DNA of 64,000 nt. Origin: Methylotenera sp. (GTDB taxonomy: Bacteria; Pseudomonadota; Gammaproteobacteria; Burkholderiales; Methylophilaceae). Positions 47,501-55,320 of the stretch are shown in pieces. Within the stretch, counting starts at the first letter, position 1. Every line of letters begins with the position of its first letter. A program made the position numbers and the translations under genes. The notes below the pieces were generated by a model. It did not search any database, was not told the DNA's origin, and was given only the letters and a program-made list of their open reading frames with translations. The stretch lies in assembly GCF_030684185.1 (NCBI RefSeq), contig NZ_JAUXOY010000028.1, forward strand, positions 62,001 to 126,000, given 5' to 3'.

Positions 47501-47635
47501 GGGCTCGTTGGTCACCGCTACATCTTTTAGCAAGCTGGAAAGTAGTTGCTGCAAGTCACCACGATAGCTATGTTCGGTGCTGTTGCCCGCATTAAATAGC
47601 GAGCTTACATTGCCAATGTATTGTTGAATATCCAT
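44501..47635 (-). CDS. Helicase-less Type ISP-like restriction-modification protein (adenine methyltransferase plus nuclease motif)
   Basis: A 1044-residue protein. The N-terminus has a PD-(D/E)xK-like site (PDY at 53-55 with Asp54, then YIEAK with Glu68 and Lys70). A helical region leads to GVWYTPEPVVSFIV (about 317), then the N6-adenine methyltransferase motifs: motif I DPATGTGTF (382-390) and motif IV NPPY (502-505). The C-terminal half, with FDLQAIYYDANLIDRNRQ and FLKIDFPRVPYPSDATQFWQ, looks like the Type ISP target-recognition domain. Type ISP enzymes normally carry a helicase between nuclease and methyltransferase; none is present. It may cut and modify as one chain, like Type IIG. Left-end cargo gene of island 2. 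Confidence 0.88.
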   Translation of the reverse strand: MDIQQYIGNVSSLFNAGNSTEHSYRGDLQQLLSSLLKDVAVTNEPKRIECGAPDYILTRKDIPIGYIEAKDVGVKLGDKVHKEQFDRYKAALNNLIITDYLEFHFYKNGALVESVLIATIENGKIYAKPDSFDRFTALIENFALQITQTIKSPTTLAQMMAAKAKLMAQVIKSALDEDDKAQCTTDLQGQMAAFKSILIHDINNTSFADIYAQTIAYGLFAARYHDPTLATFSRQEAATLIPQSNPFLRKLFQYIAGYELDNRLTWLVDELVLIFLATDVASVMHNFGKSTRQHDPIIHFYETFLAEYDPKLRKSRGVWYTPEPVVSFIVRAVDDILKTHFKLPQGLADTSKTKVTIEAIEAGSKGKLVKREHELHRVQILDPATGTGTFLAQTIRHIYDSQFAKMQGAWSGYVKEHLIPRLNGFELLMTSYAMAHLKLDMLLTETGYKPEGNAERLRVYLTNSLEEHHPDTGTLFASWLSTEANEANHIKRDAPVMVVMGNPPYAVSSSNKSEWINRLLVDYKKDLNERNIQPLSDDYIKFIRFGQHFVDKNSEGVLAYISNNSFIDGLIHRQMRKNLLESFDEIYILDLHGDAKRKETAPDGSKDENVFDIMQGVSINLFIKTGKKAKDSLAQVFHHGLYGKREAKYKALHESTIANLTWQQIQFKAPEYLFIQKDAAIEKIYQKGFSINELFILSSSGVKTHRDHFVIDISQQALSNRMQRFYDLSISDDEIKREFNLKDNSDFEVSKVRNKGKSDTDFIKTITYRPFDLQAIYYDANLIDRNRQNVMRHMLGGENLGLILNRQHVDKSFSHTLLTRNIISHGTFYLGNKGQDYLFPLYVYQDATDLLAETTRTPNFNMQIVEAIATGLELTFTTEKTDQANTFAPIDLLDYIYAVLHNPIYRETYKEFLKIDFPRVPYPSDATQFWQLLALGGELRQLHLLEGEAINQLITSYPENGNNLVDKPRYDDGKVYINSTQYFEGVPKLAWEFYIGGYQPAQKWLKDRKGRTLGYEDILHYQKIIKAMVETDRLMQAIDQLDIV

Positions 47636-47751
47636 AGGTGCGCTTATTATTTTTTTGAAGTGTATTTAATGATAGCACCGAGATTGATTGTCAAAAAATT
47701 AACTTGATTATAATTTTATGTGGTTAGCTTAGTCATAATAACTAGCAATAC

Positions 47752-48153
47752 TTAATTACCAACCAGTTGTGCAACGATAGCACCCGCGGACAATGCTAGT
47801 GCTACTAGCGAGAGACCAATAGACCAGAGTTGATGCCGATGCTCAAGGTTATGATTAGCTAGAATTGCTGCTAAATATGGAAAATTAACCGCATGATGTT
47901 TTTTTCCAGCCGCAAGTGCAAATAGATGTGTAGTTATATTATCTGCTACTTTGTATCTATGTTTTGCATCTAAGTGATAGTAAAGATATCCAAATATTAA
48001 CTCTGGCTTACATTTCAATTTATCAGCTACTTTTGTAACATCAATAGCAATATATGGGTCGTTTTCTCCAGGCTTATCTCCAGGGTAATCAGGCTCATAG
48101 ATTTCATAAATGCAACGTAAAACTTCTCTTTCTGTAGGTGGCTTATTTGTCAT
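47752..48153 (-). CDS. Hypothetical protein, winged-helix-like N-terminus and C-terminal membrane helix
   Basis: A 133-residue protein. The first 85 residues contain an acidic segment (YEPDYPGDKPGENDPYIAI) and a helix-turn-helix-like sequence DVTKVADKLKCKPELIFGYLYYHLDAKHRY. Residues about 112-130 form one membrane helix (LWSIGLSLVALALSAGAIVA). Start ATG 48153; a TTG three codons earlier is unlikely. It lies just upstream of the restriction-modification gene on the same strand, 116 bases apart. A sensing domain tied to the membrane is seen in some defence systems, but I have no direct evidence for that. Confidence 0.7.
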   Translation of the reverse strand: MTNKPPTEREVLRCIYEIYEPDYPGDKPGENDPYIAIDVTKVADKLKCKPELIFGYLYYHLDAKHRYKVADNITTHLFALAAGKKHHAVNFPYLAAILANHNLEHRHQLWSIGLSLVALALSAGAIVAQLVGN

Positions 48154-48443
48154 TGTGCGCAACCTTGGATATAGAGACCAATGGGACTCTAATTAATAAA
48201 AAAAATATTTGGATTCATGGTTGGAATCCCCTATTCCTATTAATTATAGTCTAACCTAAGTATTACCTTGTTTTTTGACTTTTAATTATTAGATTTACCT
48301 TTATCAAAGCTTTAAAAATAATTCCATTAGAGTTTTATACATGGATGTAAGCAAGTGCAATTCTATTACATTGGCAAGCTTCTACTTACACTTTTGGTTT
48401 ACTGTAATAAGCTGACGTTTTCAGCGAAGTTGCCCCAAAGACT
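48154..48443. other. AT-rich spacer with a partial copy of the island repeat
   Basis: No gene seen. The right half (about 48360-48440) contains a partial copy of the 3' part of the repeat found at 50793-51050 and 51769-52018, including CTACTTACACTTTTGGTTTA and TTGCCCCAAAGACTTC. Confidence 0.55.
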
Positions 48444-48650
48444 TCATTTGTATTGCATTCCGTTGAATTTGTTAAATTCCTCACTTGTTGGTCTGATTGC
48501 AACAATATTCTCATTAAACGCTGCGCTTGCTACTGCGGCATATTCAGATAAAGTGTTAGGCAAATTGACTTGTTTATAGGCATTAGTCCAATTTTCATCT
48601 TTGAAATGTCTAATCATTACAAGATTTGGTTTGTCAGACGTAAACAGCAA
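48444..48650 (-). pseudogene. 3' gene fragment, paralogue of the fragment at 51094
   Basis: About 68 codons in frame; residues IRHFKDENWTNAYKQVN and SAAFNENIVAIRPTSEEFNK match DNFSDVDWSNAYVTTN and KAEFGSEIAAIRPANTGIDQ of the other fragment at the same spacing. A stop codon lies just upstream in frame and no plausible start precedes the conserved region. Function unknown. Confidence 0.55.
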
Positions 48651-48715
48651 TTTTATGGTTGTTTAGATTTCCATCATTATTTATCAAATAATAAGTTTTA
48701 CTTTGCCTTATTTAT

Positions 48716-49165
48716 TCACCAAAAACTTGCGCAGAGCCGATTTATTTCTGCATTATCTTTAAGCTCTTGTTGAGCAATCTCCAACTTATATTTAAGCTCA
48801 TTTTGTAAACGCGCTTTTTCTGCTGCTACTACTGATTTATCTTCTTCTACATCCCGATAAAGATAAGTTGGTTTACCAACAATATCGTAACCACCTGTAA
48901 ATTTAACGGGTGCGGCTTCTGCTGATTTCACAACGCCAGATAATAGCGACTCATACTGTGCAACTGAATGTTTTTTTGATGTACATTCTATGATTGGTAG
49001 CCATTTTTTCCCGATTTTTGATGCAATACTTGTCTGGTGTGTTAATCGGTCAAATCTATATATTTCATTGTTACCTGTAATATAGTCATACCTGAACCAC
49101 CATGCTAGGCCACAAAGCCCACATATAATTAACAACAGTTTCTTTTTACTAATAATAATTTCCAA
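48716..49165 (-). CDS. Hypothetical membrane-anchored protein, TTG start
   Basis: A 149-residue protein with one N-terminal membrane helix (KKLLLIICGLCGLAWWF, about 8-25) and a soluble domain that ends in a charged coiled-coil-like helix (EDKSVVAAEKARLQNELKYK ... QQELKDNAEI). No ATG precedes the helix; GGAGG at 49175-49179 places the start at TTG 49165. Two cysteines occur in the soluble part (IIECTSKKH and RLCASFW). No family recognised. Island 2 cargo. Confidence 0.62.
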   Translation of the reverse strand: MEIIISKKKLLLIICGLCGLAWWFRYDYITGNNEIYRFDRLTHQTSIASKIGKKWLPIIECTSKKHSVAQYESLLSGVVKSAEAAPVKFTGGYDIVGKPTYLYRDVEEDKSVVAAEKARLQNELKYKLEIAQQELKDNAEINRLCASFW

Positions 49166-49350
49166 TTTCAATTGCCTCCGCAACAAATCAATAAGTCAGA
49201 ACTTTAAGCTAAACTAGATATGCCTGTACATTCAATGTGTTTGCACCTCCTATTATTTCACCTGAAGTCCGTCAGGACATTATTAGCTCCTCTTGTCGTT
49301 AATGCCTTAAAGTAGATAACCCTATTGCTCTTTTCTAATTTTTATACCTG

Positions 49351-50586
49351 CTACTCGCAGGCCTTATAATTGCGTTTTTTACATTCTCCAGCTAATTTCT
49401 GTGCTTCTGCAATTTGACCTTGTGTCATATTTTTTGCAATAGCATTACGAAGTTTCACTGCACGACTGTCCCCATTACTTGCTGCCAAGTTTGCCCAAAG
49501 ATGTGCATTAATTAAATCTTTCGCAACGCCTTCACCTAAGAAATACATGTTGCTTAATCCAGATTGCCCTGCAGGATGTCCCTGCTCTGCAGCTCTTTTA
49601 TACCAATCAACTGCTTGCTTATAATCTTCTATCACTCCTTGACCTAATAGGTACATGGTACCAAGTGTAAATTGTGCAACCGCATGCCCTTGCTCTGCCG
49701 ATTTAATGAGCCAGTAAGCTGCTTGATTGTAGTCTTGAGCAACTCCTTTGGCATTGTGATACATAAGTCCGAGATTATATTCAGCGTCAATGTCCCCTTG
49801 CTCGGCAGCCTTTCTGAACCAGTCAGCTGCCTGTTTGTAATCTTGAGCTACACCTTGACCATAGTCATAAAAAATTCCAAGATTATATTGTCCAGTTACA
49901 TTTCCTTGTTCTGCAGCTTTTCTGTACCAATCAATTGCTTGTTTGTAGTCTTGCGTTACTCCTTGGGCCTGAGAGTACTTAAAACCAAGGCTAGCTTGCG
50001 CTGCTGCATTTCCTTGTTCTGCAGATTTTCTATACCAATAAGCTGCTTGAGTATGGTCTTGAGTTACACCTTGACCTTGGTCATACATGTTTGCAAGATT
50101 GTATTGAGCTGATGAATATCCTTGCTCTGCAGCTTTTTTATACCAATCAACTGCCTTCTTGAAATCTTGAGTTACACCATCACTGTAAATTACACCAAGA
50201 TTATATTGTGCAGATATATTTCCTTGCTCTGCGGCTTTTTTGAACCAGTAAGCTGCTTTACTATTATCTTTTGTTACCCCCTTACCTTGCTGATATAAAA
50301 TACCGAGGTTATATTGAGCATCTTCATTCCCTTTTGAGGCAGGCATTTCATACAACTCTGCCGCCTGATTATAGTCTTGCGCTACGCCTTGGCCTTTCTC
50401 ATACATATATCCAAGATTCGTTTGAGCTTTTGAATTACCAAGTTCTGCTAATGACTGAAATAGTTTAATTGCCTCTACAAAATTTCCTTTTTTGTACTCC
50501 TCAGTAGCATCTTCATATTGTCCAGCATTTGCTAATCCACTAAGTAATATCAATAAGGCAGATAAACAAACAATTGAAATTTTCAC
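49351..50586 (-). CDS. Secreted Sel1-repeat protein
   Basis: A 411-residue periplasmic protein. A signal peptide (1-21, cleavage after ANA) precedes nine Sel1-like repeats of about 36 residues with the pattern GNxxAQYNLGxxYxxGxGVxxD (about residues 48-385). One repeat (GNISAQYNLGVIYSDGVTQD) is shorter. The C-terminal part HLWANLAASNGDSRAVKLRN is the usual end of the family. Sel1 repeats form a solenoid used in protein contacts. There is no enzymatic domain. Island 2 cargo, in a region with repeats and broken genes. Confidence 0.88.
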   Translation of the reverse strand: MKISIVCLSALLILLSGLANAGQYEDATEEYKKGNFVEAIKLFQSLAELGNSKAQTNLGYMYEKGQGVAQDYNQAAELYEMPASKGNEDAQYNLGILYQQGKGVTKDNSKAAYWFKKAAEQGNISAQYNLGVIYSDGVTQDFKKAVDWYKKAAEQGYSSAQYNLANMYDQGQGVTQDHTQAAYWYRKSAEQGNAAAQASLGFKYSQAQGVTQDYKQAIDWYRKAAEQGNVTGQYNLGIFYDYGQGVAQDYKQAADWFRKAAEQGDIDAEYNLGLMYHNAKGVAQDYNQAAYWLIKSAEQGHAVAQFTLGTMYLLGQGVIEDYKQAVDWYKRAAEQGHPAGQSGLSNMYFLGEGVAKDLINAHLWANLAASNGDSRAVKLRNAIAKNMTQGQIAEAQKLAGECKKRNYKACE

Positions 50587-50792
50587 GCAGGCTCACTTTT
50601 ATATAAATCAATATGGAAATGCAAAAAATTTCACATCATCATTGGTACAACTTTAATTGCTAATCGTACCATTGAAAATATAGAAAGTACCATCAGAGGC
50701 TACCCATTAGTAACATCTCAATTGCTGCAATTATTAACTTTTTTATCTAGTTCATGATTGATTTTTATGGTTAGTTATTTACTGTAATTCAT
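50587..50792. other. AT-rich spacer upstream of the Sel1-repeat gene
   Basis: No gene was found here; it probably contains the promoter of the Sel1-repeat gene, but no convincing sigma-70 pair could be picked out. It leads into the first long copy of the island repeat. Confidence 0.4.
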
Positions 50793-51050
50793 ACTAAATG
50801 CTTACCCCAATTAAACATATAGCCCTATTGGGTTTATTGGTAACTTAGGTTGATACAAACATCCCCGTAAAATACCCGTAATATTTATTGACTCAAGTTG
50901 ATAAATGCATTGTAAATATCAATCGGTTTTAATCTATTTCAGGCACGATTAAGAATTTATAACAAAGCTATTAAGCTGTCCTTAAACACGCGTAAACCAA
51001 TTACATTGACATGCTACTACTTACACTTTTGGTTTATTGTGAAAAGCTGG
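50793..51050. repeat. Long direct repeat in island 2, copy 1
   Basis: Matches 51769-52018 in the same orientation. The first about 134 bases are strongly conserved (ACTAAATGCTTACCCCAATT, then CGTAAAATACCCGTAATATT and AAATGCATTGTAAATATCAA); the rest is diverged but collinear and ends in a shared ACTTAYAYTTTTGGTTT tract. A third partial copy is at about 48360-48440. Confidence 0.8.
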
Positions 51051-51093
51051 TGTTTTCAACGAAGTTGCCCCAAAGACTTCCGCTATTTTGGGT

Positions 51094-51279
51094 TCATTTG
51101 AATTGGTCAATTCCTGTGTTTGCTGGTCTGATTGCTGCAATTTCGCTACCAAACTCTGCCTTTGTTGCATTGACATACCCTTTAAGAGATGGAAGCATAT
51201 TTGTTGTGACATAAGCATTACTCCAATCTACATCACTGAAATTATCAACCTTACCACTATTTAGTTTCTCAGAAGAAAA
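51094..51279 (-). pseudogene. 3' gene fragment, paralogue of the fragment at 48444
   Basis: In frame it reads SEKLNSGKVDNFSDVDWSNA, then NMLPSLKGYVNATKAEFGSE and IAAIRPANTGIDQFK before the stop, similar to the other fragment (WTNAY, IVAIRP). No start codon or full N-terminal domain is visible; the upstream frame runs into the lipoprotein gene at 51285. Decayed gene or very small unknown gene. Confidence 0.5.
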
Positions 51280-51284
51280 ATTGG

Positions 51285-51674
51285 CTACTGAGCATATTTG
51301 ATTACTGCAAACTGCATACTTTTTACATTCGTAGCCATATAAAACCCCGAAGAGGCACGAAGAATGCCAGAGAATGTAGTGTTGTTAGTAACTTGAACAG
51401 CTGCGTCACCACCTTTTTCCTTAACTTTGTTTGCAACCGCAGACCTAATCATTGACTCATCTCCAATTCCGCTACCAACCTCACTTACTACCATGCCCAC
51501 AATTGAGTATTTACGAGGTGGAGAACCATTTGCCCAAAATTCAACACCATTTACAATAACCTTCGTACCACCTTCACCTTCGTAAAGATTGTTTTTTCCT
51601 TCATATGGCTGAAAGTCAGTGGTTGCACACCCAGTTAGTAAAGTTACAAGGAATAACGTAATAAAAAGGCGCAT
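51285..51674 (-). CDS. Small lipoprotein of unknown function
   Basis: A 129-residue predicted lipoprotein: signal sequence MRLFITLFLVTLLTGCATT with lipobox LTGC and acylated Cys16. The mature part has KVIVNGVEFWANGSPPRKYS and VVSEVGSGIGDESMIRSAV, then KVKEKGGDAAVQVTNN, a pattern I have seen in uncharacterised lipoproteins whose C-terminal part builds a small alpha/beta fold. The gene lies between the two long repeat copies in island 2, so repeat recombination could delete it. Confidence 0.75.
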   Translation of the reverse strand: MRLFITLFLVTLLTGCATTDFQPYEGKNNLYEGEGGTKVIVNGVEFWANGSPPRKYSIVGMVVSEVGSGIGDESMIRSAVANKVKEKGGDAAVQVTNNTTFSGILRASSGFYMATNVKSMQFAVIKYAQ

Positions 51675-51768
51675 TGATTTTCTTTCAAAGTGTGAATGTA
51701 GGTTGTGGAAAAATAAAGATACAACTGGCGATAAGAATTCTGAACGGTCTCTCTAATAACTAAGCAAT

Positions 51769-52018
51769 ACTAAATGCTTACCCCAATTAAACATATAGCC
51801 CAATTGAGTTAACTCTTAATTGGGCTGGAGCAAACATCACCGTAAAATACCCGTAATATTGATTGATTGAAGTTGATAAATGCATTGTAAATATCAATCG
51901 GCTTTAATCCGCTTTCTAACGCGCCATGGATAAAAGCTATGTTGCTGTGCTTTAATCGCGTACAAGCTCATTGCGTAGTGGCACCACTACTTATATTTTT
52001 GGTTTGCCGTTAAAAGCT
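51769..52018. repeat. Long direct repeat in island 2, copy 2
   Basis: Same orientation as copy 1 (50793-51050), about 976 bases away. In this copy AGCCCAATT and AATTGGGCT (51796-51825) form a 9-bp hairpin that is altered in copy 1. Together the copies bracket a lipoprotein gene and a gene fragment. Confidence 0.8.
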
Positions 52019-52153
52019 GGCACCATATTGATTGACAGCGACAATTTCAAAGAGTAACTTGTTATCTCGGTCTTTCATTTTATTAGCTACGCTCGCAAGT
52101 ACGGGATGACGAGTAGCTAAATCTGAAAGGCCGTTTTCGTTTCTAGCAGACAT
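52010..52153 (-). CDS. Possible small gene or gene remnant, 47 codons
   Basis: Reads MSARNENGLSDLATRHPVLA, then SVANKMKDRDNKLLFEIVAV and NQYGASF before TAA, a sensible-looking peptide, but no clear ribosome site precedes ATG 52153. Its start overlaps the end of another short frame (52143-52235) reading LKALPMIWAMTAMILPIDVC. Either two coupled tiny genes or remnants of larger ones; its 3' end lies in the island repeat. Confidence 0.4.
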   Translation of the reverse strand: MSARNENGLSDLATRHPVLASVANKMKDRDNKLLFEIVAVNQYGASF

Positions 52154-52295
52154 CAATTGGTAGAATCATAGCTGTCATCGCCCAAATCATAGGCAAAGCC
52201 TTCAACAACTTGTATTGCTGTTTCAGACTTGCCCTAACCTTACAATTAACCTATTTAGCTAGCTGATTATGCAAAGACCCAAAATTGATAATCTG

Positions 52296-52475
52296 TCATA
52301 TCTCACTTTCCAGTATATTTATTAAATCATTCTTGTGCGTTTTGATTAAAACCGCTAAATCGTTATCAATCCAGCGGGCTTGCTTTACCTCTAACATATC
52401 GCCATTTAGCGTAACGACAATCTCACATTCAAGCATTGCATTTAGTAGGTCGTTTGCGTTGTTGATGATATACAT
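52296..52475 (-). CDS. Small TubC N-terminal docking-domain-like protein
   Basis: A 59-residue protein: MYIINNANDLLNAMLECEIV, then NGDMLEVKQARWIDNDLAVL and IKTHKNDLINILE. The pattern of a helix, a short beta hairpin around NGDxLEV, and a closing helix KTHKxDLIxxL matches the TubC_N docking-domain fold, a type common as orphan small proteins beside primase/DUF3631 genes in mobile elements. It starts two bases after the stop of the primase-helicase gene, with GAGG nine bases upstream. Its function there is not known. Confidence 0.72.
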   Translation of the reverse strand: MYIINNANDLLNAMLECEIVVTLNGDMLEVKQARWIDNDLAVLIKTHKNDLINILESEI

Positions 52476-52477
52476 GA

Positions 52478-54667
52478 TTAAAACCTCGCAACATCATCAT
52501 TAAAGTGTGCGTGTGTAGCAGCAGCTAAAATATGCGTTTTATCCGTAACAACGTCACAACCTAGTATTGGTGTGGGTTCTAGCGTTACCTTTTTGTTACT
52601 TATTACTTTGCTATCCGTAACAACGTCACAATTGTTACTCATGCTATCCGTAACAGTAACAACATCCGATACACTCAAAGCCCCGCCGTTATTGGCTTCC
52701 AGCAAAATGTTACCTTGTGACGGCAAATTTAGGGGGTCTGTGAGATAACGTGCAAACGCGTCATTGAACTGCTCACACTCAAACCCTTTTGCAGTTTCAT
52801 AGCCGTTAATGCGAATGGTTTTTGATGCAATGCCATAATCTTTAAGCTTATTTGATAGTTGCCGTGGGCTTAACTGTTTACCTCGGTTATAAGTAGCCCA
52901 TGACTTTTCGCTATCTTCACATAACGCATTGATTAGTTCGGTCGTGGTTATTTTAATCACTTGTTTAGCTTCAAACACTTCTTGAATATCAGATAGCAAT
53001 TCATTGGCACTACTCACAGGCGTTTGCGTTGCACCTGATAGCCTTAACGCTGCGTTCAATGCAGTAACAGGCCAATGCCCACCAGCCACACTAGCAACCT
53101 GTAATAGCGGCTCCCAGTTATCTTGGTCACGGTCGCCTAGCGCATCAGGTAGGTGTGGCCGCGCTTCTTTAACTTGCTGGCTGTAGTCTTCAGCAAATCT
53201 AGCTAACTTACTGGCTAACACTTCAAACAATCCAGCTTCAGCACGGCGCAATCGCTCAACATTTTCACTAGCGGTCTTGCGCCTTAATTCAAACACAATA
53301 GAACGGCTGGTAACTGTTTCCGCTAGCTTGATAGCGTTAATGCCCGCAATGGCTTTCATGCCCCACACATTAAACTTAGTAGGCACAAAATCATCGTTTT
53401 TAGCAACGCTACGCCACACGCTCGCACTATCCCGCGTATGTCCTGCGTTGATTAATCCGCGTAATTCCTCATTGTCTTTGAGTACAGTTTCAATTTCATC
53501 AATAAACAAAGTGGGCTGGTAAGCTTCAATCATGCGAAATAATACGCTTGGACTAATACCACTAGCTTGGGCGGTTCTAGGTGCAAGTCTTGCCAGTACG
53601 GTAAGTAATTGAGTTTTACCGCAAGCGCGTTCAGGCGCATTGATTAAGGCAATCGGGGCGCAATCAATCACGTCAATAAACCAACACGAACTCACCCACA
53701 ATGCGGCGGTTTGTGCCTGGTGTTTATCCAGCACGATAAACCGCTGTATCGTGTGCGTAATGTCATCAAGTAATTGCGCTGGATTAATAGCCTCATTCCA
53801 AGGCTCAATATCTGCAAAAGGCGAATCATCTTGGTTCAAGCTTTCACGTTCTGCTTTCACCATACTATCAAGCGTTTTTATTTGAATGTTTAATACTTTA
53901 GCTTGGTCTTTTCTAACGCGGTCATACTCAATTTTATTAAGCGTTGCCAGCCATGCAATGACTTCATCATCAGTTTTCGGTAATACCTTTGCATCAACAA
54001 CCAATAAACAATCGCTTACAGGGGCTTGCATAGCGTCATTTTTAAGCGGTAAAGCTTCAATATCTGTCTTTATTGCATTGCGCCCGTGATACTGGTCAAA
54101 CCATTGCAACCAATCCACACAATCACCTTTTACAGGTAGATTAAGCTTATCAATATCAATCTGTTTTACCTTTGCTTTTACGTCATTGAGTTTAACAAGT
54201 GCATCACTCACATATTGCAATCCAGCCGGGTCATTGTCAGCCCACATAACAACCTCACGGCCTGCGAGCATTTGCCAGTTCACATCATTAGCACTACTGG
54301 CACCGCCGCTAGTAGTTGCAATCAATCCCAGCTTAACAAGTGCATCGGCGCATTTTTCACCTTCCACTAACCACACTGGTTTATCAGGATTGTTAGCTAT
54401 TAGTTGAAGGTTATACAGCGGCTTACCATCGGTAAAACCTAATGCCTTAAAATCAGGCTCTTTTAACAGCGTCCAATTGCCTGCATCATCACGGCTTAAT
54501 GGCCTAATCCACTTGTCACCACTTGCATTAACCATGCGTAAGCGCACATATAAGATGTTGCCGTCAGTGTCTGTGTATAGGTGTAAGCCATCGGATTTAT
54601 AGCCTTGGTTGCGTTGTTTTTCAGTGATTGTTTTGGCAGCTTGTTTAATGGTGTCAAGTTCGGTCAT
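52478..54667 (-). CDS. TOPRIM primase-helicase with DUF3631-type domain
   Basis: A 729-residue replication protein of mobile elements. The N-terminal TOPRIM-like domain has VWLVEGEKCADALVKLG (VEGEK 101-105) and MWADNDPAG (about 142-149). The ATPase part has a Walker-A-like APERACGKT (about 344-352) and Walker B LFIDEIE (about 387-393), continuing as the DUF3631 family to about residue 660; the tail is low complexity. The start at 54667 overlaps the CHC2 gene stop as ATGA. Together with that gene it makes a split primase: zinc finger on one chain, TOPRIM and helicase on the other. Confidence 0.9.
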   Translation of the reverse strand: MTELDTIKQAAKTITEKQRNQGYKSDGLHLYTDTDGNILYVRLRMVNASGDKWIRPLSRDDAGNWTLLKEPDFKALGFTDGKPLYNLQLIANNPDKPVWLVEGEKCADALVKLGLIATTSGGASSANDVNWQMLAGREVVMWADNDPAGLQYVSDALVKLNDVKAKVKQIDIDKLNLPVKGDCVDWLQWFDQYHGRNAIKTDIEALPLKNDAMQAPVSDCLLVVDAKVLPKTDDEVIAWLATLNKIEYDRVRKDQAKVLNIQIKTLDSMVKAERESLNQDDSPFADIEPWNEAINPAQLLDDITHTIQRFIVLDKHQAQTAALWVSSCWFIDVIDCAPIALINAPERACGKTQLLTVLARLAPRTAQASGISPSVLFRMIEAYQPTLFIDEIETVLKDNEELRGLINAGHTRDSASVWRSVAKNDDFVPTKFNVWGMKAIAGINAIKLAETVTSRSIVFELRRKTASENVERLRRAEAGLFEVLASKLARFAEDYSQQVKEARPHLPDALGDRDQDNWEPLLQVASVAGGHWPVTALNAALRLSGATQTPVSSANELLSDIQEVFEAKQVIKITTTELINALCEDSEKSWATYNRGKQLSPRQLSNKLKDYGIASKTIRINGYETAKGFECEQFNDAFARYLTDPLNLPSQGNILLEANNGGALSVSDVVTVTDSMSNNCDVVTDSKVISNKKVTLEPTPILGCDVVTDKTHILAAATHAHFNDDVARF

Positions 54668-54966
54668 TTTGCACCCTCTATCCATGCGCCTAATTGCTTA
54701 CAGGCTTCTATAAAGTTAAGGCCGTGTTTGTGCATATGAAAAGCTAAAACATCCCCGCCATGAGCGCCACATACCATACAGCGATACGCGCCTTTTTCTA
54801 CATTGATACGTAGACTAGGTTTTGTGTCAGGATGAAAGCAACATATAGCATCACGCCATGCGCCAGTGCCTTTTAGGGTAATGTTTTGAGATTCGTAGTA
54901 TGGGATTGAGCTAGGCAATGCTCTACGTGAAAACTTGCCCGCGTATTTGGGTTTCGCGTTTTTCAT
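54664..54966 (-). CDS. CHC2 zinc-finger primase domain protein
   Basis: A 100-residue single-domain protein with the DnaG-type zinc ribbon: Cys42, His45 (CCFHPDTKPSL), then Cys63 and Cys66 (RCMVCGAHGGDVLAF), and the closing helix NFIEACKQLGAWI. The N-terminal 36 residues match the truncated gene in island 1. It overlaps the primase-helicase start and follows the AlpA gene by two bases, forming a compact replication operon. Confidence 0.93.
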   Translation of the reverse strand: MKNAKPKYAGKFSRRALPSSIPYYESQNITLKGTGAWRDAICCFHPDTKPSLRINVEKGAYRCMVCGAHGGDVLAFHMHKHGLNFIEACKQLGAWIEGAK

Positions 54967-54968
54967 GT

Positions 54969-55211
54969 TTACACCGCCTTTGCTGCTAGAGCTGCTCGTA
55001 CTAACCTAACTGACCATGCCGTTGTGCGCTCGGTTAGCTTTACGGGCTTCGGGATAGTTGAGTTTTTTACGCCCCTCCAAATTGACGCGCTTGAAACACC
55101 ATACAAACCTTTCATTACAGGCAATCTAATATAGGCACTATCTGGAAGTTGGTCAAAGTTTTTGAGGGCTTCGGGGATTGTTTGAGTTAGTTCTGATTTT
55201 AATTGTTGCAT
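54969..55211 (-). CDS. AlpA-like regulator
   Basis: An 80-residue helix-turn-helix protein: YIRLPVMKGLYGVSSASIWR, then GVKNSTIPKPVKLTERTTAW and SVRLVRAALAAK. It is the AlpA family pattern with an N-terminal extension of about 25 residues. Likely controls integrase and excision. The order AlpA-CHC2 is the same as in island 1. Confidence 0.88.
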   Translation of the reverse strand: MQQLKSELTQTIPEALKNFDQLPDSAYIRLPVMKGLYGVSSASIWRGVKNSTIPKPVKLTERTTAWSVRLVRAALAAKAV

Positions 55212-55320
55212 TTTAAATCACTCCATTTAAGACAACGTCATGTCGTCAATGGATAGTCATTTTATGCACTAAAAAACTCTATAAAAGGCACGTAATTAAT
55301 GATTTATTTTACGGAAAAGT

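Noticed and set aside
49672-50112. Plus-strand open frame of 146 codons opposite the Sel1-repeat gene
   Set aside because: Its internal repetition simply mirrors the Sel1 repeats on the coding strand.
44501-52153. CRISPR array or integron cassette array in island 2
   Set aside because: Repeats are long, few and unevenly spaced; no Cas genes, no integron integrase, and no clear attC core sites were found.
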